Assembly: GCA_019509985.1 (NCBI GenBank)
Contig: JAEKLF010000048.1
Location: 1-64,000, forward strand
Origin: Burkholderiales bacterium
GTDB taxonomy: Bacteria > Pseudomonadota > Gammaproteobacteria > Burkholderiales > Burkholderiaceae_C
Reading direction: 5' to 3'
DNA: 64,000 nt
This document shows positions 24,878 through 33,897 of the stretch, piece by piece. The notes under the pieces were generated by a model. It was not told the DNA's origin and made no database searches. It saw only the letters and a list, made by a program, of their open reading frames with translations. The stretch's first letter is position 1, and the number at the start of each line of letters is the position of its first letter. A program made the position numbers and the translations under genes.

Positions 24878-25822
24878 TCAGCGCGAGAAGTCGGCGACGA
24901 CCTTGCCGATGCGGGGGCTGGTGCGATTGCGTTCGATGGCGGCGGGGATCTCGTCGAAGCCGACAACCTCGCTGAGCTTGGAAACCAGCGTGCCTTCGGC
25001 GATCTCCGCCACCAAGCGTTCCAGCAGGGCGGGATCGGGCGTGTTCACGAACCACAGTCCGCGGCGGCCGGCAGGCGTGCGGGCGAGGATGTCGGGAGAG
25101 GACGTGCCGACGATGGCACCGTCCTTCTTCAACACCTGCCAGGAGCGGTCGAGGACTTCGCCGCCGACGTAGTCGAGCACCAGGTCGATGTCGTGCGCGA
25201 CCGACTCGAAGCCTTGGGTCCGGTAGTCGATGACATGGTCCGCGCCCAGGCTGCGCACATAGTCGACGTGCGCCGTCGACGCCGTGGCGAAGACTTCTGC
25301 GCCGGCCCGCTTGGCGTACTGCACGGCATAGCCGCCCAAGCCGCCGGCAGCACCGTGGATCAGGACGCGCTGCCCGGCAGTAATCGGGCCCGCGAGGTGC
25401 AGGCTCTGCCAGGCGGCCACGGCCGCGACAGGGATAGCCGCCGCCTGGACGTCCTCCAGGCTCCGCGGCGTGCGCACCAGCTTGGCTTCGTCAACCGCGA
25501 CGAAATCGGCATAGGCGCCGAGCCCGCCGAGCGGTCCCATGACGCGGTCACCGACGTGAAAGCGCGAGGCGCCGGTGCCGATGGCCTCGACGACGCCGGC
25601 CAGTTCGATGCCCAGCACGGCGGGCAGTTGAATCGGGAAGGCCTGCTGGACGAGGCCTTCGCGAACTTTCCAGTCGATGCCGTTCACGCCGGCGGCGTGA
25701 ACGCGGACGAGAACCTGGCCCTGGCCGGCGGTGGGCTTCGCGATCTGGGCGACCTCGGCGGCAGAGGCACCGCCGTAGGTGCGGATCAGGACGGCGCGTT
25801 GAGTGGTGGTCATTTCTGTCAT
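24878..25822 (-). CDS. Zinc-less alcohol dehydrogenase / quinone oxidoreductase
   Basis: MDR-family NAD(P)H-dependent oxidoreductase of 314 residues. The GroES-like N-terminal domain contains VHAAGVNGIDWKVREG and LGIELAGVVEAIG. The nucleotide-binding domain has VLIHGAAGGLGGYAVQYAKRAGAEV. The structural zinc cysteines are absent and length matches quinone reductases of the QorA type. ATG 25822 is used. An in-frame ATG at 25813 is equally possible. It is divergent from the LysR gene with a 90-bp promoter gap, so LysR control is likely. Confidence 0.85.
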   Translation of the reverse strand: MTEMTTTQRAVLIRTYGGASAAEVAQIAKPTAGQGQVLVRVHAAGVNGIDWKVREGLVQQAFPIQLPAVLGIELAGVVEAIGTGASRFHVGDRVMGPLGGLGAYADFVAVDEAKLVRTPRSLEDVQAAAIPVAAVAAWQSLHLAGPITAGQRVLIHGAAGGLGGYAVQYAKRAGAEVFATASTAHVDYVRSLGADHVIDYRTQGFESVAHDIDLVLDYVGGEVLDRSWQVLKKDGAIVGTSSPDILARTPAGRRGLWFVNTPDPALLERLVAEIAEGTLVSKLSEVVGFDEIPAAIERNRTSPRIGKVVADFSR

Positions 25823-25884
25823 CTCGGAGTTGCGATGACGAGAAGATAGGTCGTTGCGACAACAAAACGAAGACGCCAGAATCA

Positions 25885-25897
25885 AGACACTTTGTCT
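25885..25897. promoter_or_regulatory. Inverted repeat in oxidoreductase/LysR promoter gap
   Basis: AGACA-CTT-TGTCT, with T-N11-A-like spacing, lies 16 bp before the LysR start in the 90-bp divergent gap. This is a likely LysR binding site (inference). Confidence 0.45.
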
Positions 25898-25912
25898 CAA
25901 CTTCGAAACACC

Positions 25913-26788
25913 ATGGACTTGAACGCGCTGACCGACTTCGCGCTCGTCGCAACGAATGGCGGCCTTGGAAAGGCAAGCCGTGCGAGCGGGCGATCCAAGG
26001 CGACCCTGTCCCGGCGCCTCGCGGACCTGGAAGAGCAACTCGGCGTGCGACTCATCGAGCGCAGCGCCCGCGGGCTCAAGCTCACGGAAGCCGGTCAGAT
26101 GCTGATGGATCGCACCGAAGGGCCGATGCACGAGGTGATTGAAGCGATGACGGCCGCGCGCGAGGGCTTGTCGGCACCGCGCGGGCGCCTGCGCATCGCG
26201 TCCCCGGTGCTGTTCTCGCAGTTGGCGATGGGCGGCCTCTCCGCCAGGTTCTGCGCCGCGTATCCGGAGGTCTCATGCGAGGTGGTGGCAGAAGATCGCG
26301 TGGTCGACCTCGTCGAGGAGCAGTTCGACGCGGCGATCCGGATCAATCCAGGCCCGGACAGCAGTCTCGTCGGCCGGTGCTTCGCCAAGGACCGGCTGGT
26401 GGTCGTGGCCGCGCCCTCCGTGCCCGCGCCGACCGGTGGCAAGGTCAGCCCTGTTCCCGCCATCGTGCCTTCCAGCTTTCAGCCCGGGAACTGGACGCTC
26501 GATGACGGACGCCTGATCCTGGAGCCGATCCCGAGGCTGAGACTTTCCTCATTCCTGATGATTCGCGACGCTGCGATTGCCGGCGCCGGTGCTGCCTTGA
26601 TCCCGCAGTCCATTGCGTGGAACGAGCTGACGCGCGGAGAGCTGGTCCAGTGGGGCACGGTTTCGGGCGTGGAGGTCGCGCTCTGGGTCTTGCATACATC
26701 GCGGCGACTTCCTGCGCCGAAGGTTCGGGCGTTCGTCGACTTCATGTGCGAGCAATATCCGCAGGGGTCTCTCGTGCTGAACGGCTAG
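25913..26788 (+). CDS. LysR-family transcriptional regulator
   Basis: Regulator of 291 residues. The winged HTH at the N-terminus reads DFALVATNGGLGKASRASGRSKATLSRRLADLEEQLGVRLIERS. The effector domain begins near GRLRIASPVLF. The start MDLNALTDF is chosen over an upstream codon because it matches the usual LysR N-terminus. It is divergent from the NAD(P)H oxidoreductase pair, the typical arrangement for LysR control of the neighbouring operon. Confidence 0.9.
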   Translation: MDLNALTDFALVATNGGLGKASRASGRSKATLSRRLADLEEQLGVRLIERSARGLKLTEAGQMLMDRTEGPMHEVIEAMTAAREGLSAPRGRLRIASPVLFSQLAMGGLSARFCAAYPEVSCEVVAEDRVVDLVEEQFDAAIRINPGPDSSLVGRCFAKDRLVVVAAPSVPAPTGGKVSPVPAIVPSSFQPGNWTLDDGRLILEPIPRLRLSSFLMIRDAAIAGAGAALIPQSIAWNELTRGELVQWGTVSGVEVALWVLHTSRRLPAPKVRAFVDFMCEQYPQGSLVLNG

Positions 26789-26866
26789 GTCGGACTCGTG
26801 AAGGAACGCGCCCCGATCCCCCCACAACCTCCAAGGCTTCGCAGCCTGCAAGACAATCCGCGCATC

Positions 26867-26908
26867 ATGAAGCTCAACCACACGATCCAAGCCCGCCTCA
26901 ACACCTGA
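26867..26908 (+). CDS. Putative leader peptide 1 upstream of EF-G paralogue
   Basis: Short open frame encoding MKLNHTIQARLNT, 79 bp after the LysR stop and just before a hairpin and an intrinsic terminator. It has no recognised homology. Size and position fit an attenuation leader, but chance occurrence is possible. Confidence 0.35.
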   Translation: MKLNHTIQARLNT

Positions 26909-26926
26909 GCGCCCTTCGACCGTGTT

Positions 26927-26947
26927 CGGAAGGCGCCGCGCCTTCCG
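26927..26947 (+). promoter_or_regulatory. Hairpin in EF-G leader
   Basis: Perfect 9-bp stem CGGAAGGCG / CGCCTTCCG with a three-base loop, between leader peptide 1 and the terminator. It could serve as a pause or anti-terminator element. Confidence 0.5.
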
Positions 26948-26955
26948 GTCCACCC

Positions 26956-26993
26956 AACCCCGGCAGGCCCGTCCTCCCGGGGTTTCGTTTTTT
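26956..26993 (+). terminator. Intrinsic terminator or attenuator upstream of EF-G paralogue
   Basis: The stem AACCCCGG / CCGGGGTT is followed by TCG and six T residues. It could end the LysR transcript (170 bp after its stop) or act as an attenuator for the EF-G gene 170 bp further on. Confidence 0.75.
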
Positions 26994-27011
26994 CCGACCT
27001 GAGTTCAAGCC

Positions 27012-27110
27012 ATGCGCACGCGCACCTTCGACAAGCTGATCGCCACGATTCCCGAGCGCCGGAGCGCGGCTGAGCTGCGTCTGCGCTTCGGCGTCCTGCT
27101 TCTGCGCTAG
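27012..27110 (+). CDS. Putative leader peptide 2 upstream of EF-G paralogue
   Basis: Frame of 32 codons starting [17 protein letters not shown] and ending FGVLLLR with TAG, rich in Arg and Leu. Its stop lies 10 bases before a hairpin that includes the EF-G ribosome-binding site, so its translation could control access to that site. No homology is recognised. Confidence 0.4.
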   Translation: MRTRTFDKLIATIPERRSAAELRLRFGVLLLR

Positions 27111-27120
27111 CCCTGACGGC

Positions 27121-27160
27121 GATTCCGCCGAGGGGCTGGCCCCTCACCCATTCAGGAATC
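27121..27160 (+). promoter_or_regulatory. Nested hairpin covering EF-G Shine-Dalgarno
   Basis: The outer arms GATTCC (27121-27126) and GGAATC (27155-27160) pair and include the GGA of the AGGA Shine-Dalgarno, three bases before the ATG at 27164. The inner hairpin GAGGGG-CTGG-CCCCTC lies at 27130-27145. This is the layout of a translational attenuator (inference). Confidence 0.55.
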
Positions 27161-27163
27161 GCC

Positions 27164-29182
27164 ATGAACTCGAACATCAATACCCTCCGCAATCTGCGCA
27201 ACATCGGCGTCATCGCCCACGTCGACGCCGGCAAGACCACGACCACCGAACGCATCCTGTTCTACACGGGCGAGAACCATCGCATCGGCGACGTCAACGA
27301 CGGCAACACGGCGATGGACTTCGACCCTCAGGAGCGCCAACGCGGCATCACCATCCACAGCGCGGCCACCACCGTGCACTGGCAGGGCACGCAGATCAAC
27401 CTGATCGACACGCCCGGGCACATCGACTTCAACATCGAGGTCAAGCGCTCGCTGCGCGTGCTCGATGGCGCCGTCGTCGTCTTCGACGGCGTGGCCGGCG
27501 TGGAGCCGCAGACCGAGACCAACTGGCGCCTCGCGGACGAGTACCGCGTGCCGCGCATCGCCTTCGTCAACAAGCTGGACCGCATGGGTGCGGACTTCGG
27601 CCGCGTCGTCACGTCCATGCAGGAACGCCTGGGCGCGCGCGCGCTGCCGCTGCAACTGCCCATCGGCGCCGAGGGCGACTTCCGCGGCGTCGTCGATCTG
27701 CTGTCGATGCAGGCCTTGATCTGGGATCGCGACGACGCCGCCGAGCCGCCGCGCGTGGCCGAGATCCCGGCCGAGCTGCTGAGCGCCGCGCAGGCGGCAC
27801 GCACACGCCTGGTCGAAGCCGTCGTGGAGCGCGACGACGCGCTGCTGGACGCCTGGCTGCGCGGTGAACAGCCGTCCGTCGATGCGCTGCGCGCGGGCCT
27901 GCGCGCGGCCACCATCGCCGGCGAGATCGTGCCCGTGCTGGCCGGTTCGGCCTTCCGCAACCGCGGCGTGGAGCCGCTGCTGGACGCGGTCGTCGCGCTG
28001 CTGCCCCGCCCCGGCGAAGCGCCCGGTGCGGCGGCGGCGGACGGCCCGCTGTCTGCCCTCGCCTTCAAGCTGACCGCCGACGACCACGGCGCGATGGTGT
28101 TCGTGCGTGTCTACAGCGGCCGGCTGAAACGCGGCGACTCGGTGTTCAACGCCAGCACCGGCAAGGCCGAGCGCGTGTCGCGGCTGTACGAGATCCATGC
28201 CGACCAGCGCGTCGAGCGCGACGAACTCGTCGCGGGCGACATCGCGGGCGTCGTCGGCCTGAAGGACACGCTGACCGGCCACACGCTGGCTTCGGCCAAG
28301 GATGCGCCGCTGCTGGAAAGCATCGCCGTGCCGGAAGCCGTCATCGACGTCGCCATCGAGCCCCGCAGCCAGGCGGATGCCGCGGCCCTCTCGAAGGGCC
28401 TGGGCGTGCTCGTGCGCGAAGACCCGTCGCTGCGCCTGCGCCAGGATGCGGACTCGGGCCAGACGCTGCTGTCCGGCATGGGTGAGCTGCAGCTGGAGGT
28501 GACGGTCGAGAAGCTGCGTTCGCGCTTCGGCGTGGAAGTGGCCGTGGGCCGCCCGCAGGTCGCTTACCGCGAGACCATCGCCGGCACGGCCGAGGTGCGC
28601 CACCTGCACCGCAAGCAAAGCGGCGGGCCCGGCCAGTTCGCCGAGCTGACGCTGCGGGTGGCGCCCTTGCCGCGCGGTTCCGGCATCCGCTTCGAGAACA
28701 CCGTCGTGGGCGGCGCGATCCCGCGCGAGTTCATTCCGGCGGTCGAAGCCGGTGTGCGCAAGGCCGCGCTGAGCGGGCCGCTGGCGGGCTATCCGCTGGT
28801 GGACTTCGAGGCGACGCTGCTGGACGGCAGCCACCATGTGCGTGACTCGTCGGCGCTGGCGTTCGAGCTGGCGGCGGCGACGGCGTTGCGCGAGGCGGTG
28901 CTGAAGGCGTCGCCGCGGGTGCTGGAGCCGGTGATGGCCGTCGAGGTCATCACGCCGGCCGACTACCTTGGCGACGTCATCGGCGACCTGCTGAGGCGGC
29001 GTGGCCAGGTGCATGGCCAGGACGCCCGCGGCAACGCGGTCGTGGTCAGCGCCGAGGTGCCACTGGAGCAGATGTTCGGCTACATCGGCCACCTGCGGGC
29101 GATCAGCTCGGGGCGGGCCCAGTTCACGATGCAGCTGGGGCACTATGCCGAGGCGCCGACCCGGGCCGCGCTGGCGGCCTGA
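27164..29182 (+). CDS. fusA: Elongation factor G paralogue (FusA2-like GTPase)
   Basis: Ribosome-associated translational GTPase of 672 residues, somewhat shorter than housekeeping EF-G. G1 is [19 protein letters not shown], the G2 region [13 protein letters not shown]3 DTPGHIDFN and G4 NKLDR. EF-G domains II-V follow ([62 protein letters not shown]). The domain V loop differs from the usual SSTGRGTF form. It has no ribosomal-protein genes around it, unlike the str operon, so it is a second copy with a special role in recycling, stress or antibiotic tolerance (inference). An elaborate leader precedes it. It is not clearly a TetM-type protein. Confidence 0.88.
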   Translation: MNSNINTLRNLRNIGVIAHVDAGKTTTTERILFYTGENHRIGDVNDGNTAMDFDPQERQRGITIHSAATTVHWQGTQINLIDTPGHIDFNIEVKRSLRVLDGAVVVFDGVAGVEPQTETNWRLADEYRVPRIAFVNKLDRMGADFGRVVTSMQERLGARALPLQLPIGAEGDFRGVVDLLSMQALIWDRDDAAEPPRVAEIPAELLSAAQAARTRLVEAVVERDDALLDAWLRGEQPSVDALRAGLRAATIAGEIVPVLAGSAFRNRGVEPLLDAVVALLPRPGEAPGAAAADGPLSALAFKLTADDHGAMVFVRVYSGRLKRGDSVFNASTGKAERVSRLYEIHADQRVERDELVAGDIAGVVGLKDTLTGHTLASAKDAPLLESIAVPEAVIDVAIEPRSQADAAALSKGLGVLVREDPSLRLRQDADSGQTLLSGMGELQLEVTVEKLRSRFGVEVAVGRPQVAYRETIAGTAEVRHLHRKQSGGPGQFAELTLRVAPLPRGSGIRFENTVVGGAIPREFIPAVEAGVRKAALSGPLAGYPLVDFEATLLDGSHHVRDSSALAFELAAATALREAVLKASPRVLEPVMAVEVITPADYLGDVIGDLLRRRGQVHGQDARGNAVVVSAEVPLEQMFGYIGHLRAISSGRAQFTMQLGHYAEAPTRAALAA

Positions 29183-29314
29183 GCGCGGGCGGGGGTGGCT
29201 GGAACGGCCGCCCCCTCATCCGGCAAACCACCAGGGCGCTCAGCCGCGCCGGCCTCTCATCGCCAACGCGACGCCGGCCGGCACTCAGGCACCCGGCCGA
29301 GGAATGGGAAGGCC

Positions 29315-31216
29315 CTACTCGATGCGCGCCTCGCCCCAGGTCACGACGACGGGGCCGGCGGCATCGGGCCCGTGCTGGCGTGCCACCAGCTCGACCAGCT
29401 TCACGCCGCGCAGATCGGCGCTCAGTTCGCGCGCCGCCTGGTTGAACCTCATCGGAGGCGTCGCTGCGAGGCGGCGGCCATCGCCCCAGACCTCGAAGCT
29501 GACGCCCGCCGTCTTGCCGCGGGTCGAATCGTCCACGCCCACGCGCGCCGCGAAGCGCTGCGAACCCGCCGGCACCTGGACCTGCAACCGCGAGTCGGCC
29601 AGCGCGCCTACGCCATGGCGGAAGGTGACGTTCTGCACGCGCAGCGCTTCGTCATAAGGCGTCGAGTCGGCACGCGGCGCGCCCCAGCCGGCATAGGCCG
29701 GGCGCGTGCCGCCGTTGTCGCTGACGGACCAGGAAGCCAGCGAGCGGTAGACGATGGGGTCGGCCTCCAGCGCGCGGATGCCGTCGCGGGCGACGAAGAC
29801 GTTGCCGGGCCGCTCGGAGACGAAGTAGCCGCGCGGCAGCACATGCTTGCCGGTGGCGGTGAACAGCAGGGCCTCACGGGGCTGCAGCTCGAACTCCTTC
29901 TTGCCCGTGAACGTGCCCGCATCGGCGCGCGCCCAGGCATCGCGCAGCGCGATGGGCGTGGTGGCGTCCATCTTCAAATGCTCGGCGGTCAGCGTGAACT
30001 TGGCGTTGGCGCCACCGCGGTTGAACAGCAGCACGGCCTTGCGTCCGTCGGCCAGCGTCTTGACGAGGATCTGGCGGTCGCTGTCGGCATAGGCGATGAC
30101 GCCCTGGTGGCCGGCCGGGTCCTGGTTGATGGCGACGACTTCCGGCGCCTTCAGCAGGTCGATGATCGCCGGCGACACCTTGGACAGGTCCGTGCCGATC
30201 ATCAGTGGCGCCGCCACGATGGCCCACAGGCCGAGGTGGGTGCGCGCCTCCAGCAGGTGCTTGCCGTCGAAGTCGCCGTTGCCGATCTCGAGCATGTCGG
30301 GGTCGTTCCAGCGGCCGGGGCCGGCGTAGAACTCGCGCGTGGCCACCGTGTCGAAGTTGTGCACCATCTGCGGAAAGCCGCTGGCGATGTCGCGGCTGCT
30401 GCGCCACATCGTGCCGACCTCTGCGCCCCAGCTGCGCACGTTGGCGGCACCCCAGAGGCAGACGGACAGCACATAGTCGCCCCGCGGCCGCACGCTGCGC
30501 AGCGCCTGCGTGACGCGGCCGTACAGCGCGCGGGCACCCTCGATGTCGGACTGGTTGGCATTGCCCTCGACGACAGTCGGCCCGAACTCGCGGAAGCGGC
30601 CGGACGTGACGGGGGGACGGTCCTTGCCATAGGACGACAGGCCGCACCCATCGACCTTCAGGAAGTCGAAGTTCCACTCGCCGAAGTACAGCGCGATGTC
30701 GCGCTCGACGTTGCCCATCAGGCCCACCTCGCGCTCGGCCTGCGTGCCCTCGGGCAGGTTGGGGCTGTCGGTGTTGTAGGCCTGCGAGCAGGCGTTGCGG
30801 CCGATGTCGGAGTACAGGCCCGCCTTCAGGCCGAGCGCATGGATGCGGTCGGTGAACGGGCGCAGCGACGTGCCGGCCGCGCCGCCGGTGCCTGCGCTCG
30901 GGAACAGCCCCGTGCGGACCTGCATGCGGCCGTCGGCGAGGCGGCGTTGCAGCCACCAGCCGTCATCCACGTTGATGCTGCGGTAGCCGGCAGCAGCCAG
31001 CCCGGTGTCGACGATGACCTGGGCGGAGTCGAGCACCTTCTGCTCGGTGAGGTCCATCTGGAAAGCATTCCAGCTCGACCAGCCCATGGGCGGTGTCGGC
31101 GCGCTGCCGACCGGCTGGTGGCCCCAGCGGCCCGTGGGGGCCAGGGGCTGCTGCTGCGCGTGCGCAGCGCCGACGAGAAGGATGAGGGCAAGGGTCGAGG
31201 CGAGGCGAGGCTTCAT
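29315..31216 (-). CDS. GH27 alpha-galactosidase / alpha-N-acetylgalactosaminidase with NPCBM-like domain
   Basis: Secreted glycosidase of 633 residues with signal peptide (MKPRLASTLALILLVGAAHAQ). The GH27 barrel has PPMGWSSWNAF, the nucleophile D189 in FLKVDGCG and acid/base D307 in RWNDPDML. A C-terminal NPCBM-like module (about 485-633, RSLASWSVSDNGGTRPAYAGWGAPR to VELVAR) probably binds galactoside. The substrate-recognition loop reads C253-L-W-G-A257. Human alpha-galactosidase has CEWPL here and alpha-N-acetylgalactosaminidase CSWPA. The small Ala and absent Glu would allow an N-acetyl group. It overlaps the GH36-like gene by 4 bp. Confidence 0.92.
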   Translation of the reverse strand: MKPRLASTLALILLVGAAHAQQQPLAPTGRWGHQPVGSAPTPPMGWSSWNAFQMDLTEQKVLDSAQVIVDTGLAAAGYRSINVDDGWWLQRRLADGRMQVRTGLFPSAGTGGAAGTSLRPFTDRIHALGLKAGLYSDIGRNACSQAYNTDSPNLPEGTQAEREVGLMGNVERDIALYFGEWNFDFLKVDGCGLSSYGKDRPPVTSGRFREFGPTVVEGNANQSDIEGARALYGRVTQALRSVRPRGDYVLSVCLWGAANVRSWGAEVGTMWRSSRDIASGFPQMVHNFDTVATREFYAGPGRWNDPDMLEIGNGDFDGKHLLEARTHLGLWAIVAAPLMIGTDLSKVSPAIIDLLKAPEVVAINQDPAGHQGVIAYADSDRQILVKTLADGRKAVLLFNRGGANAKFTLTAEHLKMDATTPIALRDAWARADAGTFTGKKEFELQPREALLFTATGKHVLPRGYFVSERPGNVFVARDGIRALEADPIVYRSLASWSVSDNGGTRPAYAGWGAPRADSTPYDEALRVQNVTFRHGVGALADSRLQVQVPAGSQRFAARVGVDDSTRGKTAGVSFEVWGDGRRLAATPPMRFNQAARELSADLRGVKLVELVARQHGPDAAGPVVVTWGEARIE

Positions 31217-33897
31217 GCGGTGCGGGTCATCAGTCGGCCGAAGGCAGCGGGCAGGTGGAAGTCGGGCTCGGGCGTGTGCGTCGGGCTCCAGCTGGAGTAG
31301 ACACGAGTCGCGCCCTGGCCCTCGACGCGGAACAGGTTGAGCCGCCAGCCTTCCTCGGTGTCGCCCGCACTCTGCATTGGCACGGCGAGCTCGGCCGTCC
31401 AGACCTTGTGCGCCGCGTCCACCTGCGTCCTCGCGCGGGATTCACCCAGCACGCGCTTCTTGCCCGACGCCTCGACGGCGATATCCAGAAGCAGGCCGTT
31501 GGGAGACACCTCCACCTCGCGGTAGCTCTTGAGCCCGGTGCGGCCAGGAGCCTGCAGGAAGACCTCGACCACGTCGCGGTCCCACAGCGGCCAGAGGTCG
31601 GTGGCCGAGCCGGCGCGCTCATAGGTGGTCAACGTGCCGAACTTGCAGGTGAAGCGCAGGTAGAGCTGGCTGGCGCCGCGCAGCAGTTGCACGCGCGTGG
31701 ACTGCGGGCCGGCGAGAGCGCGGCCCTGCCAGTCGTGGCGGAAGAAGGTGGCGGGCGCGTCGGCCCACTGCGAGGCGTGCGGGTAGCCGTCGTCACCGAC
31801 TGTCGCTACCTTGCCCGCGAAGGCGATCGGCAGCGCGTCGGGCGTCTCGGGCCGCGCTTCGATGAGCAGGCTGTGCGTGAAGCGCACAGGCAGCGTCGGT
31901 TGCGCCGCGCTGACCGTGCCGAGGCTGCGCTGGTTCACGACGTCGCGAAGCGTCCAGCGGCCGGCTCCAAGCCCACGCAGCGTCACGGGGCCGTCCCAGG
32001 TCGTCGCATAGAACGCGTAGTGCAGCGCGCCGGCCTGCTCGATGACGTGGGTCTCCGGTTTGTCGAAGCCGAGGTCGTAGAGCTCGCCGCGATAGCGGCC
32101 TTCAGCGAGGCGCTGCTGGTTGTAGAGGTCGACCCACTGCCGCCAGTGCTGCTCGCGCTCGGGTGTCAGCAGGAAGCTGTCCTTGGGCTTGGGGTCCACC
32201 GGCCAGGTGAACTTGGTGGCGACCACCGCGCCGATGCCGACGCTGGAGGAGAAGTCCTGCCCACCCGTGCTCAACTCGACATGGTCACCCGCGTAGGCGG
32301 CCCAGGGGCCCATCAACGCCTTCAGCGTCTTGCCCTTGTGGCGGACCTGCCAGCTCGACGTCGGGTCGGACGCCGGCGCCTGGTCCATGAAGGGCATGTT
32401 GTGGAAGGCATAGCCGGTGCCGCAGGGGCAGACCTCGACGACGGCCTCGGCGTTGGCGGCGTGGGCGGACTCGTGCAGCACGCGGTAGTAGTCGGCCAGG
32501 TGCTCGACCGAATCCTCGGGCCGGGCGTGCCCATGGGCGAGGTTGAAGCAGGGCGCCACGCCGTTGAGGTGCTGGCCGTCAACCTTGAGGCCGTCGAAGC
32601 CCCAGTCACCGATGATCTTCTGCACCGTGGCGGCCAGGTGGGCCTGCGTCTTCGCGTAGACCGGACATAGATAGAAGCTGTTCCACCAGGTCACGTTCTG
32701 CACGGCACCGTCGTGATCCAGCAGCAGCATGTCGGTGTGGTCGTGCAGCTCGTCGCTGCCCGGCGCAACGGCGAGTGGCGCGATCCACAGCCGCGCCTTC
32801 ATGCCGCGGGCATGGATGTCGGCGACGAGGGCCTTCATGTCTTCCTCGCCGCGAGGGAACTTGGCCAGGTCCGGCCGCCAGTCGCCGGTCCTGACCTGCC
32901 AGCCGTCGTCCAGCACGGCCCATTTGAAACCCAGCTCCTGTACCTTGGGCAGCGTGGCGCGCACGAAGTCCAGCGAGAAGTCGCGTTCGTAGCCCCAGGC
33001 GCACCACTGCGCCTCGTAGGCGCTGCACGGCGGCTCGGGCGCGGCCAGGCCCTGTGCGGCCATCAGGCGGCGGTAGCGGTCCAGCGGCACGAAGAAATCG
33101 CCGCGGTGGACGGCGAGGAAGGTAGTGGGCGTGGTGAGGGTCTGGCCGGGTGCAAGCGTCTGCGGTGCATCGCTGCGCAGGGCGATGTCGACCTGATCGC
33201 CCATTGCCTTCACCGGCAGCGCGACGAGTTGCGGGTGCAGGGCCAGGTGGCCGACGGCCATGCCGACATCGCGGCGCCAGACATCGACGACCGGCGTGCC
33301 GCCGCCGTAGTCCGATGCGTTCATGCCCATGAAGTTGCGCTGCTCGAAGCCGCGCCTGACGGGCTGCACCCAGTCGCGCCGGTCGGCGTGGCTGGCGCCG
33401 GAGTAGGTCCACCAGCCGCCTGCGTGGCGCGGCGCGGCGGCCAGGCGGTGGGCGGCGTTGACCCAGGCATCGACGACGAGCGGCTTGTCGCTTGTGTTGA
33501 CGTAGTTGACGTCCAGCAGCGCGACGCCGGGATGTTCATCCAGCAGCGTGACTCTGACGTGTTTCTCGATGCCATCGGTGGAGCGACCGGTCAGGCGCAG
33601 CACCTGGCCCGCGCCGAACGGCGTGGCGGCCTTGCCCGGTTCAGCCTGCTGCAGCGCGAAGCGGCCCAGCGGCCTGCCTTTCACCACCAGGTGCTCGCTC
33701 GCATCGAAGCCGGTCAGCGGCAGCGGCTGCTTGCCCATCAGGCCGACGATGCGGCAGCGCAGCTGCTCGTCGAACTGCAGGGACAGTGCTGCGTTCTGCA
33801 CACGCACATGGCCCCTGCCTTGTGCAAGAACCGGCGGCAGCTGCGTGGCCAGCGGCGCGGCAGCCAGCCATTGCAGGAAGGCGCGGCGGGCCGTCAT
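31213..33897 (-). CDS. GH36-like alpha-galactosidase with C-terminal CBM9-like domain
   Basis: Exported melibiase-type enzyme of 894 residues. A twin-arginine-like leader (ARRAFLQWLAAAPLATQ) suggests folding before export. The N-terminal beta-supersandwich is followed by a TIM barrel with FKWAVLDDGWQ and FDGLKVDGQHLNG, where D440 is the likely nucleophile. The region with SDPTSSWQ is the candidate acid/base site. A C-terminal beta domain then a CBM9/DOMON-like module (about 690-890, with DRDVVEVFL and SYREVEVSPNGLLLDI) complete it. It lies between the amidohydrolase and GH27 genes with 4-bp overlaps. Substrate could be alpha-galactoside or alpha-GalNAc. Confidence 0.85.
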   Translation of the reverse strand: MTARRAFLQWLAAAPLATQLPPVLAQGRGHVRVQNAALSLQFDEQLRCRIVGLMGKQPLPLTGFDASEHLVVKGRPLGRFALQQAEPGKAATPFGAGQVLRLTGRSTDGIEKHVRVTLLDEHPGVALLDVNYVNTSDKPLVVDAWVNAAHRLAAAPRHAGGWWTYSGASHADRRDWVQPVRRGFEQRNFMGMNASDYGGGTPVVDVWRRDVGMAVGHLALHPQLVALPVKAMGDQVDIALRSDAPQTLAPGQTLTTPTTFLAVHRGDFFVPLDRYRRLMAAQGLAAPEPPCSAYEAQWCAWGYERDFSLDFVRATLPKVQELGFKWAVLDDGWQVRTGDWRPDLAKFPRGEEDMKALVADIHARGMKARLWIAPLAVAPGSDELHDHTDMLLLDHDGAVQNVTWWNSFYLCPVYAKTQAHLAATVQKIIGDWGFDGLKVDGQHLNGVAPCFNLAHGHARPEDSVEHLADYYRVLHESAHAANAEAVVEVCPCGTGYAFHNMPFMDQAPASDPTSSWQVRHKGKTLKALMGPWAAYAGDHVELSTGGQDFSSSVGIGAVVATKFTWPVDPKPKDSFLLTPEREQHWRQWVDLYNQQRLAEGRYRGELYDLGFDKPETHVIEQAGALHYAFYATTWDGPVTLRGLGAGRWTLRDVVNQRSLGTVSAAQPTLPVRFTHSLLIEARPETPDALPIAFAGKVATVGDDGYPHASQWADAPATFFRHDWQGRALAGPQSTRVQLLRGASQLYLRFTCKFGTLTTYERAGSATDLWPLWDRDVVEVFLQAPGRTGLKSYREVEVSPNGLLLDIAVEASGKKRVLGESRARTQVDAAHKVWTAELAVPMQSAGDTEEGWRLNLFRVEGQGATRVYSSWSPTHTPEPDFHLPAAFGRLMTRTA

